Below, one piece after another: positions 24,903-33,028 of a DNA stretch of 64,000 bases. The stretch is from Actinoplanes regularis. GTDB taxonomy: Bacteria; Actinomycetota; Actinomycetes; Mycobacteriales; Micromonosporaceae. The number at the start of each line of letters is the position of its first letter. The first letter of the stretch is position 1. The stretch is from NCBI RefSeq assembly GCF_900188005.1, contig NZ_FZNR01000005.1:186001-250000 (forward strand), written 5' to 3'. The position numbers and the translations under genes were made by a program. A model generated the notes under the pieces. That model worked only from the letters and a program-made list of their open reading frames with translations, was not told the DNA's origin and did not search any database.

Positions 24903-24920
24903 TCGTTCGGATCCGAACGA
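24903..24920. terminator. Palindrome immediately after the metallopeptidase gene
   Basis: TCGTTCGGA-TCCGAACGA is a perfect 18-base palindrome starting 4 bases after the stop. It may act as a terminator stem, although it has no loop and no T-tract; alternatively it could be a protein-binding site. Confidence 0.35.
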
Positions 24921-24950
24921 TCAGTCGCTTGTGTGCCGCCACCCGCATCT

Positions 24951-25170
24951 CGTCCCGCCGACGACGTCGTGACACCGCGTCTCGGCCAGCCGGACGGTGG
25001 CGGGTGGCGAGCCGCCGAGGCGGTCACCATCACCGGCTGTCCGGGCTGGTACGTCGGGGCGCAGTGGCATCCGGAGGACAGGATCCTGCCCAGGCTCGGC
25101 TGTTCCGCGCGTTCGTCGACGCCGTGGCTTCAGCCGGTGGGGAGCCCGAAGCCGGGTACGACAGAAATCA
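24951..25170 (+). pseudogene. C-terminal relic of a class I glutamine amidotransferase-like hydrolase (peptidase C26)
   Basis: Frame 3 reads VTITGCPGWYVGAQWHPED, the conserved C-terminal His-containing strand of gamma-glutamyl-GABA hydrolase-type (PuuD-like) proteins. The continuation DPAQARLFRAFVDAVASAGG is in another frame, so a frameshift lies near 25082. No N-terminal domain with the catalytic Cys is found upstream. This is a decayed 3' gene fragment. Confidence 0.55.
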
Positions 25171-25707
25171 GGCGAGCAGTGCCGTCACCCGTGCGTCGAC
25201 CCGGGTGTTCGCCGCATCGAGCGCCGGACTGCCGTCGAACGCCACGTCACGCACATCCCGGGGGAAGATTCGACGGATGTCCGCCGGATAGGTGCTCTCG
25301 CCGTCCCGAGGCACCTCGACGTGATTGGTCCGCCCGAGTCGTACCGCGATCGGGACCACTGCCCCGGACAGATCCCGCGCGGTCAGTCCGGCCCGCTGCC
25401 CGGCCGGGGGCAGCCACTTGCAGGAGACCCACGCGTAGACGCTGCGCACCTGACCGACATCGCGTGCATCGACCGGGTCGAGGCCGAAGAGGGCTGCCTC
25501 GCAGACCGGCTGCCGGCCCGGTTCCATGGTGATCTCGTTGGCCCAAGCCAGGTCAGCTTCCAGGAGTCGGACAACCCTGGCGGTCAGATCGTCGTGCAGG
25601 GCCGCCGGGACCGGCGCGTGCCGCCGGGTCGCGGACCAGGCGGCGACCCCGCCGCCCGACACAACGAGCGCAACGACTGCCGTGACGACCCACAATCGCG
25701 TGCGCAT
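25168..25707 (-). CDS. Exported or membrane-anchored hypothetical protein
   Basis: A 179-residue protein with a basic start and one hydrophobic segment (MRTRLWVVTAVVALVVSGGG), then a soluble domain. The domain has two Cys (PVCEAALFG and WVSCKWLPP), likely a disulphide. The segment RVVRLLEADLAWANEITMEP looks helical. Start ATG 25707 follows GGGGACGAG. I do not recognise a family. It lies tail to tail with the amidotransferase relic. Confidence 0.6.
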   Translation of the reverse strand: MRTRLWVVTAVVALVVSGGGVAAWSATRRHAPVPAALHDDLTARVVRLLEADLAWANEITMEPGRQPVCEAALFGLDPVDARDVGQVRSVYAWVSCKWLPPAGQRAGLTARDLSGAVVPIAVRLGRTNHVEVPRDGESTYPADIRRIFPRDVRDVAFDGSPALDAANTRVDARVTALLA

Positions 25708-25772
25708 TCTCGTCCCCAATCCCGCCCCGTGGATGATCACGATAGGGCTCGACGTCGAGCACTCCAAGCAGG

Positions 25773-25803
25773 GCGGAGGTCGTCACGCTACGTGACGACC
25801 TCC
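25773..25803 (-). terminator. Strong terminator hairpin
   Basis: A perfect 14-bp stem CGGAGGTCGTCACG / CGTGACGACCTCCG has a CTA loop. It lies 49 bases beyond the stop of the minus-strand gene at 25852. A separate perfect palindrome GCTCGACGTCGAGC sits at 25746-25759, just upstream of the next minus-strand gene, and may be an operator. Confidence 0.75.
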
Positions 25804-25851
25804 GGGGGCGCAAGCCAAGCTCGTTCCTGCCCGGGCCAGCACCGGTCGCGG

Positions 25852-26907
25852 TCAGAAGATGTAGTAGCTGTAGCTGTACGGGTGGCCCCGCTCATAGATG
25901 GCACGCAGCCAGGGCTGCCTGACCTCGGGCAGACGGGCCAGAACGCTGAGGAAGATCTGGCCGTCCGGCTTGAGCTGGTAACCCGGGAGCAGTGCCGGCG
26001 GAGCCTCCGGCAGGATCGGGACCGACCGCCCGACCGGCTTCGGATCACGGTGGAACGCGAGATGCCGCCAGACGTCCCAGGCCAGCGGGACCGGCTTCAC
26101 CGCCCGGCCCACCGGCCAGTGTTCGCCGGTCTGCGGATGTTCCGGGACGACGGCCAGGTCGCCGCTGACTGCCGGAAGGCCGGGCCCGGCCAGGACCAGG
26201 CTGCGCTGCGGCCCCGTACCGACCGGGTCGAGGAGACGGTCGAGAACTCGCCGGAAGACTCCGGCGAGCCGGGGATCCGGGGTCAGAATCCGGTCCCCAT
26301 TCGAGGCGGCCAGCAGGTGCGCCAGCGTCGAGCCGAGGGCGGCCTCCCACATAGGGTGCCAGCCACCGTCCGGCTCGGAGGGCGGGACGCCGGGCCGCTG
26401 GTCGACCAGCTCCGCCCAGTCGAGCACCGGGTACGGGCCGGGACCGTCCTCGATCACGCGGGTCGTCAGCGGGTCCAGCCACACCGCCTGCCGCAGGCCG
26501 CAGTCGTCGATCCGGGTGGCAACCGGCGTGCCGCAGGTGACGCAGACCATGTTCGGCTCGCCGCCGACGAGGCCGCAGCATCCGAAGTCGCCGACCAGCG
26601 CCGGGTCGATGACGGCGTTGCGGACGTCTCCCGGGGCGAGTAGCACCCGGCCGGCCGGCCCGTCGGAAATGTTGAACCTCGGCGCATACCAGCCAAGTGC
26701 CTCGGCCTCACCGGCTTCGAGCTCGGCCCACGGGCGCCACGGCGAACCGTAGGGCAGCGGATCCACCGCGAAGGTGCCAGGCTCCAGCGCCGGCTCGAGT
26801 GAACCCGGCCCGTTGCCGTACTTCTGGTGCGCGTGGACGGGAAGCGCCACCTTGGACACCGGCACCGTCAGAGCGGCTCCGCAGGTCCGGCAGCCGAGAA
26901 CCGTCAT
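25852..26907 (-). CDS. Hypothetical protein with two CxxC zinc-ribbon motifs
   Basis: A 351-residue protein starting MTVLGCRTCGAALTVPVSKV, with a second Cys pair in NMVCVTCGTPVATRIDDCGL, so it probably binds one zinc ion. The remainder is Pro/Trp-rich, without membrane segments, and ends in a Tyr-rich tail (YSYSYYIF). The layout suggests a nucleic-acid or protein interaction role, but I know no function. The ATG follows GGGGGTCAC. Probably the distal gene of a minus-strand pair with 26932-27549 (24-base gap). Confidence 0.65.
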   Translation of the reverse strand: MTVLGCRTCGAALTVPVSKVALPVHAHQKYGNGPGSLEPALEPGTFAVDPLPYGSPWRPWAELEAGEAEALGWYAPRFNISDGPAGRVLLAPGDVRNAVIDPALVGDFGCCGLVGGEPNMVCVTCGTPVATRIDDCGLRQAVWLDPLTTRVIEDGPGPYPVLDWAELVDQRPGVPPSEPDGGWHPMWEAALGSTLAHLLAASNGDRILTPDPRLAGVFRRVLDRLLDPVGTGPQRSLVLAGPGLPAVSGDLAVVPEHPQTGEHWPVGRAVKPVPLAWDVWRHLAFHRDPKPVGRSVPILPEAPPALLPGYQLKPDGQIFLSVLARLPEVRQPWLRAIYERGHPYSYSYYIF

Positions 26908-26931
26908 GTGACCCCCGTGCTTCGACTGCGG

Positions 26932-27549
26932 TCAATCTAGATCATCGCCGCATCCCGCCGCCGTGGTTTTTCTCGCTTGCCCGTGCCGATGGGTGCAGGC
27001 TTGACACAGCTCGGCGTTTCGCAGCGGCGCCAGCGCCCACAGGTCCTGCGAGGGCAGCACCTGTTCGGCGTCTCTTGAGCATTCCGGTGCGGTGCCGCCC
27101 TCTCGGACCGCGTGGGCCACCATGCGATGACCGTCGGGGACGGTGAACCTGAGGTTGCTGTAGTCATCGGCCGCCGGGCCTCCGTCCACCGTGTCGACGC
27201 GGATCGGGTTGAAGATCGCGTACCAGGTCAGGAGGTCGGATTGGTCGATCGTCCGGGCGGCGAGCCCGGGATCGACCTGCGAAGTGTTCAGCCACAGCAG
27301 CGGGTCGCGCGCGTGTTCCGCGTCGACTCCCGGCCGGTGGAGGTCGACTACCCGCCACGAGACATCGGGCGCCGCGTCGCGAACGGCGTCCGCTTCCGCC
27401 GCGTGCCGGCGACGCAGGACCGGCACCTTGCCGGACTCCCGCAGCACGTGATCGACCAGTACGTACCGCGGGTCAAGGTCCTGCAGTGCCTCCGCTACGG
27501 CGTCCACCCCGTACCCGTAGAGGATGACGCCCTGCCGCTGTTCACTCAC
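26932..27549 (-). CDS. Hypothetical protein
   Basis: A 205-residue protein I do not recognise. The N-terminal half (ILYGYGVDAVAEALQDLDPR, then YVLVDHVLRESGKVPVLRRR) looks like an alpha/beta fold. A Cys pair near the C-terminus (ELCQACTHRH) may bind metal together with the following His residues. Start is GTG 27549 with a weak ribosome-binding site. It runs 24 bases ahead of the zinc-ribbon gene on the same strand, so the two may be co-transcribed. Confidence 0.55.
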   Translation of the reverse strand: MSEQRQGVILYGYGVDAVAEALQDLDPRYVLVDHVLRESGKVPVLRRRHAAEADAVRDAAPDVSWRVVDLHRPGVDAEHARDPLLWLNTSQVDPGLAARTIDQSDLLTWYAIFNPIRVDTVDGGPAADDYSNLRFTVPDGHRMVAHAVREGGTAPECSRDAEQVLPSQDLWALAPLRNAELCQACTHRHGQARKTTAAGCGDDLD

Positions 27550-27671
27550 TGAGCCATTCTCGACCCCGCCACCCCGCCGGTGCCATGATCAAGCACCAGA
27601 TCCGGGGCTACCGCGACGGTACGCATGCGGTGCGAGCGTACTGTCGCGGAGCAGGGAGAAGATCCCAGAGT

Positions 27672-28070
27672 TCAGGCCCCGGGCGGCCGTACATTGAAGG
27701 CCAGACGTTCCCCGGGCGCGAGCTCGTCTCGCCAATAGCGATAGACGGTGCCGACGACGACCTCGACTGATTCTGCCGCGACAAGACAGGGGAGAAGTCC
27801 GTACCCCTCTTCCGACTCCACATCGAAGGCCACGACCAGCGGTGGCTCCTCGCCGGCGAATCGGCGCGCCAGATCGCGCTCGGCCCTGGTCGGTTCCCGG
27901 AATGCGGGGTCCGAGAACTGTGTCGGGCACGCCAGATAGGCGACGTCGGTGAAGATGACCTCAAGGCCGTGGTAGTAGGTCAAATCGTAGTTGGCGGCCA
28001 ACCGGAGTCGCGAGTTGTTGAACTCGTGAAGGTCCCAGTCCCACCACGACCCTTGGGGAAGCTCGAGCAC
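27672..28070 (-). CDS. Hypothetical protein
   Basis: A 132-residue soluble protein beginning at GTG 28070 (VLELPQGSWWDWDLHEFNNS). It is rich in Trp, Tyr and acidic residues and has a central strand-rich section (YDLTYYHGLEVIFTDVAYLA). No membrane or export signal. I do not recognise a family. It lies alone, 55 bases downstream of the stop of the DUF998 gene on the same strand. Confidence 0.55.
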   Translation of the reverse strand: MLELPQGSWWDWDLHEFNNSRLRLAANYDLTYYHGLEVIFTDVAYLACPTQFSDPAFREPTRAERDLARRFAGEEPPLVVAFDVESEEGYGLLPCLVAAESVEVVVGTVYRYWRDELAPGERLAFNVRPPGA

Positions 28071-28125
28071 GCGCTGATCATCGCACTTGCCGTCTGCCGC
28101 CGGTCGCGTGCGGACCCCGTACGGC

Positions 28126-28728
28126 TCAGCTCGAGCGCAGGGCGGTCATCGAGAGGAAGAGCATCGCGGTGATCGCGCCGACCGCGAGGGTCAGCGTGCC
28201 GGCCGCGCCGCCCGACATCGCCCACAGGTCGCCGACCAGCAGAGCGGTTCCCGAAATCGCCGCGGCCGTCGCCCAGCCCCGCGTCGTGGCACGCTTCGCC
28301 AGCACGTAGCAGGCGGCGATCAGCGCGGTGAACGTGACCGTGCCGCCGGCCATGTGCCCGATCGCGTGCCAGCTCATCGTCGTCGGCACCTCGGGGTGAC
28401 CGGCCGGGAAGCCGCCGCCCGGGTCCATCACCAACAGCCCGGCGGCGATCATGCCGAAGCCGGCGATCCGGGTCAGACGCGGCGCCCACCTCCCGTCCAG
28501 GCCACCGGCGCCCACCACCATGAGCAGGCCGGCCACCACGAAGTTGGCGATCTGCACCCATCCGAGCGAACCGGTGCTGAGCAGGCTGAGCGGGTGCCGC
28601 ATCAGATCGAACCCGTCGCGGGTGGCGACCTGGGCGAGCGACACCACCGCCCACAGCGGTCCGGCGACAGCGAGGGCTGCCCGGCGCGACGAGACGGCGA
28701 CGGTGCGGGTGGCGAGTGCGGTGGTCAT
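28126..28728 (-). CDS. DUF998 family membrane protein
   Basis: A 200-residue protein with six hydrophobic segments and the DUF998 features RHPLSLLSTGSLGWVQIANF, where the RHPLS motif is characteristic, and GFPAGHPEV. The family has no established function. The ATG at 28728 follows AAGGAG. It is divergent from the YciI/sigma-factor operon; the intergenic region carries a perfect 14-bp inverted repeat, which may control both directions. Confidence 0.8.
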   Translation of the reverse strand: MTTALATRTVAVSSRRAALAVAGPLWAVVSLAQVATRDGFDLMRHPLSLLSTGSLGWVQIANFVVAGLLMVVGAGGLDGRWAPRLTRIAGFGMIAAGLLVMDPGGGFPAGHPEVPTTMSWHAIGHMAGGTVTFTALIAACYVLAKRATTRGWATAAAISGTALLVGDLWAMSGGAAGTLTLAVGAITAMLFLSMTALRSS

Positions 28729-28773
28729 CTTCGAGCTCCTTCGTCAGTTGTCGCCCAGACGTCGAATCGGCTC

Positions 28774-28807
28774 ATGTGACAGGTAATGCTCGGATTACCT
28801 GTCACAT
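28774..28807. promoter_or_regulatory. Perfect 14-bp inverted repeat operator
   Basis: ATGTGACAGGTAAT (28774-28787) and its exact complement ATTACCTGTCACAT (28794-28807) are separated by GCTCGG. The repeat lies 46 bases from the DUF998 start and 52 bases from the YciI start, ideally placed to regulate both. Such long perfect symmetry indicates a dimeric regulator (for example TetR, GntR or MarR type), but no such gene is adjacent. Confidence 0.75.
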
Positions 28808-28858
28808 ATGCTCGTTCGACGCCGGTGCGGAAGCAGACCTGACGAAACGGAGAACACC

Positions 28859-29182
28859 ATGCGTTACCTGATGATGCAGAAGGCCGGCGGAGCCGAACCG
28901 GACGCCAAGCTCTACGCCGACATGGCCGCGTTCGTCGAGGAGCTGACCGCCTCCGGGGTCCTGCTCGCCACCGGTGGCCTGGACCCGGCCGGCTTCAAGA
29001 TGACCTCGGTAGGGGATGAGATCACGGTGACCGACGGGCCGTTCACCGAGGCCAAGGAGGCTATCGGCGGGTTCGCCCTGATCGAGGTCCGCTCGAAGGA
29101 GGAGGCGATCGAGCTCGGCCGCCGGTTCCGCAGGATCGTCGGCGACGGGGAGAGCGTGATCCACCAGGTCTACGGTCCGTGA
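28859..29182 (+). CDS. YciI/DGPF family protein
   Basis: A 107-residue YCII-related protein. It contains the eponymous DGPF motif (TVTDGPFTEAKEAIGGFALI). DGPF proteins are the conserved genomic partners of ECF42-group sigma factors, and exactly such a sigma gene follows with a GTGA overlap. Their biochemical role is unclear; ferredoxin-like dimers are typical. The ATG at 28859 follows GGAGAACACC; the frame is open further upstream, overlapping the inverted repeat, without plausible sequence. Confidence 0.88.
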   Translation: MRYLMMQKAGGAEPDAKLYADMAAFVEELTASGVLLATGGLDPAGFKMTSVGDEITVTDGPFTEAKEAIGGFALIEVRSKEEAIELGRRFRRIVGDGESVIHQVYGP

Positions 29183-31062
29183 CCGACCTCTCGGCCACGG
29201 TCGGCGCCGTCTGGAGGCAGGAGTCCGCGCGGATCGTCGCGGGGCTCCTGCGTCTGGTGCGCGACGTCGGCCTGGCCGAGGAGCTGGCGCAGGACGCCCT
29301 GGTCGCAGCCCTGGAACAGTGGCCGGTGACCGGGATCCCCGACAACCCCGGCGCGTGGCTGACGACCACGGCCAAGCGCCGTGCCGTGGACCACATCAGG
29401 CGGTCGCGGAATCGGGAGCGGCTCGCCCCCGACCTGGCCCGGCCGCCGGAACCGACCGAGGACGACGTTCTCCGGTTGATGTTCACGTCCTGTCACCCCG
29501 TACTTCCGACCGAAGCCCGGGTGGCTCTCACCCTGCGCGTCGTCGCAGGTCTGAGCCCCGCGGAGATCGCCCGGGCCTTCCTGGTCAGCGAGCAGGTGAT
29601 CGCCCAGCGGATCGCCTCGGCCAAACGCACGCTCGCCGAGGCGGGGGTGGCCTACGAGCCGTCCGCGCAGCTGTCGTCCGTCCTCGAGGTCGTCTATCTG
29701 ATCTTCAACGAGGGCTACGCGGCCACCTCGGGCACCGACCTGATCCGCGCCGATCTCTGCCTCGAGGCGCTGCGGCTCGGCCGGATGCTCGCCGGGCTCG
29801 CACCCGACCAGGCCGAGGTCCACGGTCTCGTGGCGCTCATGGAGATCCAGCAGTCCCGCTCGGCGGCGCGTACCGGGCCCGCCGGGGAGCCGATCCCGCT
29901 GCACGAGCAGAACCGGGGCCGCTGGGATCAGCTGCTCATCCGCCGCGGCTTCGCCGCGATGCTGCGCGCCCGCGAGGCGGGCGGCCCGCCCGGGCCCTAC
30001 GTGCTGCAGGCGGCCATCGCGGTCTGCCACGTGGAGGAGAAGACTGATTGGGTACGGATCAGCGCGCTCTACCAGGCCCTGGAGCGACTGCTCCCGACCC
30101 CGGTCGTCCGGTTGAACCGAGCGGTGGCGGTGGCTTTCGCGTATGGTCCGCAGGCCGGCCTCGACCTACTCGACGAACTGCACGCCGACCCGCAGATGGC
30201 GAACTACCACCTGCTGCCAGGCGTCCGTGGTGACCTGCTGATCCGGCTCGGCCGCCTCACGGAGGCCCGCGGCGAACTGGAGCGGGCGGCATCCCTGGCC
30301 CGCAACACCGCCGAGCGCGACTTCCTGCTGCGCCGAGCGGCGGCTCTGGACGTGCCCGAGAAGCAGGGCCGCTTGCTCGGCCCGTCGGTGGCCGAGTTTC
30401 TCGCCCCGCTCAGTCCCGCTACCGCCCGCGCCTACGGTCAGACCCTGCACCGCGTCGCCCGGCTCGCCGGCGATCGCACCCCACTGGCCGACCTGACCCC
30501 CACCCGGCTGGCCGAGATCTCCGCCCTGAGCTGGCCGGACGTATCGCCGCGCACCTGGAACCGCCACCTGGCCGCGATCCGTTCCTTCAGCACCTGGTCC
30601 GGTGAACCCTCACTCGCCGCCGCCCTCCGGCCCCGCCCACTACCCACCGCCCCCGCTGACCCGAGCGAGCCGGGCCCCGAGCCGGTCGCCGGCACAGCGG
30701 GCACACCGGCGCTTCGTGAGCGCGCGCTCTGGTCGCTGCTGCGGGAGTCGGCCGCGAAGGTCGGGGCGGTGCTCGCGCTCAACGTCGAGGATCTGAATCT
30801 GGACGACCGCAGCGCCCGAGACGGAACAATCGTCTGGCGTTCCGGAACGGCCGGGCTGCTCCCGGACCTGATCGCCGGCCGGACCCGTGGCCCGCTCTTC
30901 CTCTCCGACCGCCGCCCCGGCCCCGGCCGTCCGCCCGCGCCGGCCGATCTCTGCCCGGACACCGGACGGCGGCGCCTCTCCTACGAACGTGCCGCCTACC
31001 TCTGCAAGCGCACGACCGGCTACACCCTCGACCGCCTGCGAAGTCGAACGCCGCCAGGATGA
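29179..31062 (+). CDS. ECF42-type sigma factor fused to a truncated tyrosine recombinase
   Basis: A 627-residue protein in one uninterrupted frame. Residues 1 to ~390 are an ECF42-group sigma factor: sigma2 (ELAQDALVAALEQWPVTGIP), sigma4 (LSPAEIARAFLVSEQVIAQR) and the long TPR-like extension. From ~395 it becomes a tyrosine recombinase: core-binding part (SVAEFLAPLSPATARAYGQT, then TWNRHLAAIRSFSTW) and the start of the catalytic domain (ALWSLLRESAAKVGAVLALN). The box I Arg appears replaced by Lys527, and the protein ends at TLDRLRSRTPPG, just where the family has LHQLRHS, so the distal His/Arg/Tyr residues are absent. The recombinase part must be inactive. Translation is coupled to the YciI gene. 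GTG start. Confidence 0.85.
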   Translation: MTDLSATVGAVWRQESARIVAGLLRLVRDVGLAEELAQDALVAALEQWPVTGIPDNPGAWLTTTAKRRAVDHIRRSRNRERLAPDLARPPEPTEDDVLRLMFTSCHPVLPTEARVALTLRVVAGLSPAEIARAFLVSEQVIAQRIASAKRTLAEAGVAYEPSAQLSSVLEVVYLIFNEGYAATSGTDLIRADLCLEALRLGRMLAGLAPDQAEVHGLVALMEIQQSRSAARTGPAGEPIPLHEQNRGRWDQLLIRRGFAAMLRAREAGGPPGPYVLQAAIAVCHVEEKTDWVRISALYQALERLLPTPVVRLNRAVAVAFAYGPQAGLDLLDELHADPQMANYHLLPGVRGDLLIRLGRLTEARGELERAASLARNTAERDFLLRRAAALDVPEKQGRLLGPSVAEFLAPLSPATARAYGQTLHRVARLAGDRTPLADLTPTRLAEISALSWPDVSPRTWNRHLAAIRSFSTWSGEPSLAAALRPRPLPTAPADPSEPGPEPVAGTAGTPALRERALWSLLRESAAKVGAVLALNVEDLNLDDRSARDGTIVWRSGTAGLLPDLIAGRTRGPLFLSDRRPGPGRPPAPADLCPDTGRRRLSYERAAYLCKRTTGYTLDRLRSRTPPG

Positions 31063-31164
31063 AAGATCGGAGACTGGTGGGGTCTTTCCAGCCTCCGGCA
31101 CGATGCAACCGCAGGGCAACTGCCGGGAACCTGTTCCAAAACGCTCAACTGGTCGGATGCCGCG

Positions 31165-33003
31165 GTGACATCTTCGGGCAGCGGGCCTCAGACCGCTACG
31201 GCGCCGGCAGCGCCGCGCACGCGCGGGTCGCTGGCCTGGGCCGTCTGGTGCGTCGTGGCGTCGGTGCCGGCTCTTTGTCACTTTCTCATCCCGGCGTCGC
31301 ACGCCATCGCGCAGTCGGTGTGCTACTGCCTGGTGAGCCTGGGCACGGCGATCGCGATGGCGGTGGGCCTGAGGCTGCACCGGCCGGCGGGCCGGGCCAT
31401 CTGGCGGCTGCTGGCGTGCGGCCAGATGATGTACGTCGGCGGCGACGTCGCCTACTTCACGGCCACCGCCGGGGGCGACACCAGCTATCCCGTACTGGCC
31501 AATCTCCTGTACGTCTCGCAGTACGTCTTCGTCGCCGCCGCGCTGGTGCTGCTGGGCCGGCGGCGCTCGCCGCAGCGCAACGTCGCCGCCCTGGTGGACA
31601 CCGCGATCCTCACGGTGGCCGCCGGGGTGCTCTGGTGGGTGTTCCTCATCCATCCGGCCGTCACCGGGCCGGGTTTCTCCGCGCTGGACCGCGTCGGGGC
31701 CACCATTTATCCGATCATGGACCTGTGCCTGCTCACCGTGGCGATCCGGCTGCTGCTCGGCGGCGGCGCCCGGCAGCGGTCGTACCAGCTGTTGCTGACG
31801 TTCCTCGGCCTGACGCTGTTCGCCGACACCGCGTACGCCCTGATGAGCCTGCACGGGGTGTACGAGGTCGGCGGCTGGTCGGACGCGGTGTACCTGACCA
31901 GCTACGTCGCGCTCGGCGTAGCCGCGTTGCACCCGTCGATGCGGCGGATGGCCGAGCCGGTGGAGCGCCGGTCGGGCGCGACGCTGTACCGCGTGGTGCT
32001 GCTGGCGATGGCCACCTCGACGGCTCCGGCCGTACTGATCGTGCAGAACCTGCGTCACGACGAAAGCTCGGACCTGGTCGTGGTGACGGCCTCGGCGGTG
32101 CTGTTCCTGTTGGTGCTCACGCGCATGGCCGGTCTCATCTCGGCGCAGCGCCGGATCGCCATGACCGACGGCCTCACCGGCGTCTACAACCGCCGGTTCC
32201 TCTCCGAGGCGCTGCGCGCCCGGAGCGAGCGGGCGGTCCGGCACGGCGGCACGCTCGCGATGCTGCTGGCGGACGTGGACCACTTCAAGAACATCAACGA
32301 TACGTACGGTCATCCGGCCGGCGACCAGGTCCTGAGGGAGGTGGCTCGCCGGCTGCGGGACACCTGCCGGGGCACCGACGTGGTCGCCCGGTTCGGCGGC
32401 GAGGAGTTCGCGGTGCTCGTGACCGGCGAGGTCCCCGACGGCCTGCCCGCGCTGGCGGAGCGCCTGCGGGAGCGGATCGCCGGGGCGCCGGTGCTGGTCG
32501 ACGACGGTACGGCGATCGCGGTGACCGTTTCCGTCGGTGCCGCGGTCCTGCCCGGCTCGGCCTCCACGGAAGAGCTGCTCATCGCGACCGACGCGGCGCT
32601 GTACGCGGCCAAGCGGGGCGGCCGCAACCGGGTCGTCACGAGCGATCCGGAGCGGGCCACGCCGACCGGCAGCGACCCGGCCGACATCGGCCCCGCCGAC
32701 ATCGACCGGCAGATCCAGCGTTGGACCACGGTGGTGAGCGAGAGCCTGCGCCGCCACGCGGACGACCCGGGCGTGCCCGCCAGCATGGTGGCCGGCGTCT
32801 GCGCCGCCTGGGCGCTCATGCGCACCGCGGGCCCCGGGCGACCGGCCCTCTCCGCGGAGCAGGCCCGAGCCGAACTGCTGCGCTGCCGTGGCGTGCACTT
32901 CCATCCGCGCGCGCTCGACGAGTTCCTCGCGCTGGAGAGAGCCGGGGTGATCGACACACCGGAAACCGCGGCGGCTCCGCAGCTCGCGGCGACGCTCGGG
33001 TAG
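31165..33003 (+). CDS. Diguanylate cyclase with N-terminal membrane sensor (GGDEF)
   Basis: A 612-residue protein making cyclic di-GMP. About eight to ten hydrophobic segments (residues ~20-325) form a membrane sensor, followed by a GGDEF domain. The active-site loop is intact (FGGEEF, residues 410-415), and the inhibitory I-site RGTD (402-405) lies the canonical five residues upstream, so product feedback is expected. A ~130-residue C-terminal helical extension (GVHFHPRALDEFLAL) is reminiscent of the end of an HD-type domain but lacks its active-site motifs. Start GTG 31165; it follows the sigma-recombinase gene by about 100 bases. Confidence 0.85.
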   Translation: MTSSGSGPQTATAPAAPRTRGSLAWAVWCVVASVPALCHFLIPASHAIAQSVCYCLVSLGTAIAMAVGLRLHRPAGRAIWRLLACGQMMYVGGDVAYFTATAGGDTSYPVLANLLYVSQYVFVAAALVLLGRRRSPQRNVAALVDTAILTVAAGVLWWVFLIHPAVTGPGFSALDRVGATIYPIMDLCLLTVAIRLLLGGGARQRSYQLLLTFLGLTLFADTAYALMSLHGVYEVGGWSDAVYLTSYVALGVAALHPSMRRMAEPVERRSGATLYRVVLLAMATSTAPAVLIVQNLRHDESSDLVVVTASAVLFLLVLTRMAGLISAQRRIAMTDGLTGVYNRRFLSEALRARSERAVRHGGTLAMLLADVDHFKNINDTYGHPAGDQVLREVARRLRDTCRGTDVVARFGGEEFAVLVTGEVPDGLPALAERLRERIAGAPVLVDDGTAIAVTVSVGAAVLPGSASTEELLIATDAALYAAKRGGRNRVVTSDPERATPTGSDPADIGPADIDRQIQRWTTVVSESLRRHADDPGVPASMVAGVCAAWALMRTAGPGRPALSAEQARAELLRCRGVHFHPRALDEFLALERAGVIDTPETAAAPQLAATLG

Positions 33004-33028
33004 CCCGAAGGATCGGACGGCGCGCACA

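Noticed and set aside
28729..28858. An ECF42-specific promoter upstream of the YciI gene
   Set aside because: I looked for a TGTCGA-type -35 with a matching -10; only partial matches such as TTGTCGCC were found, not enough to call.
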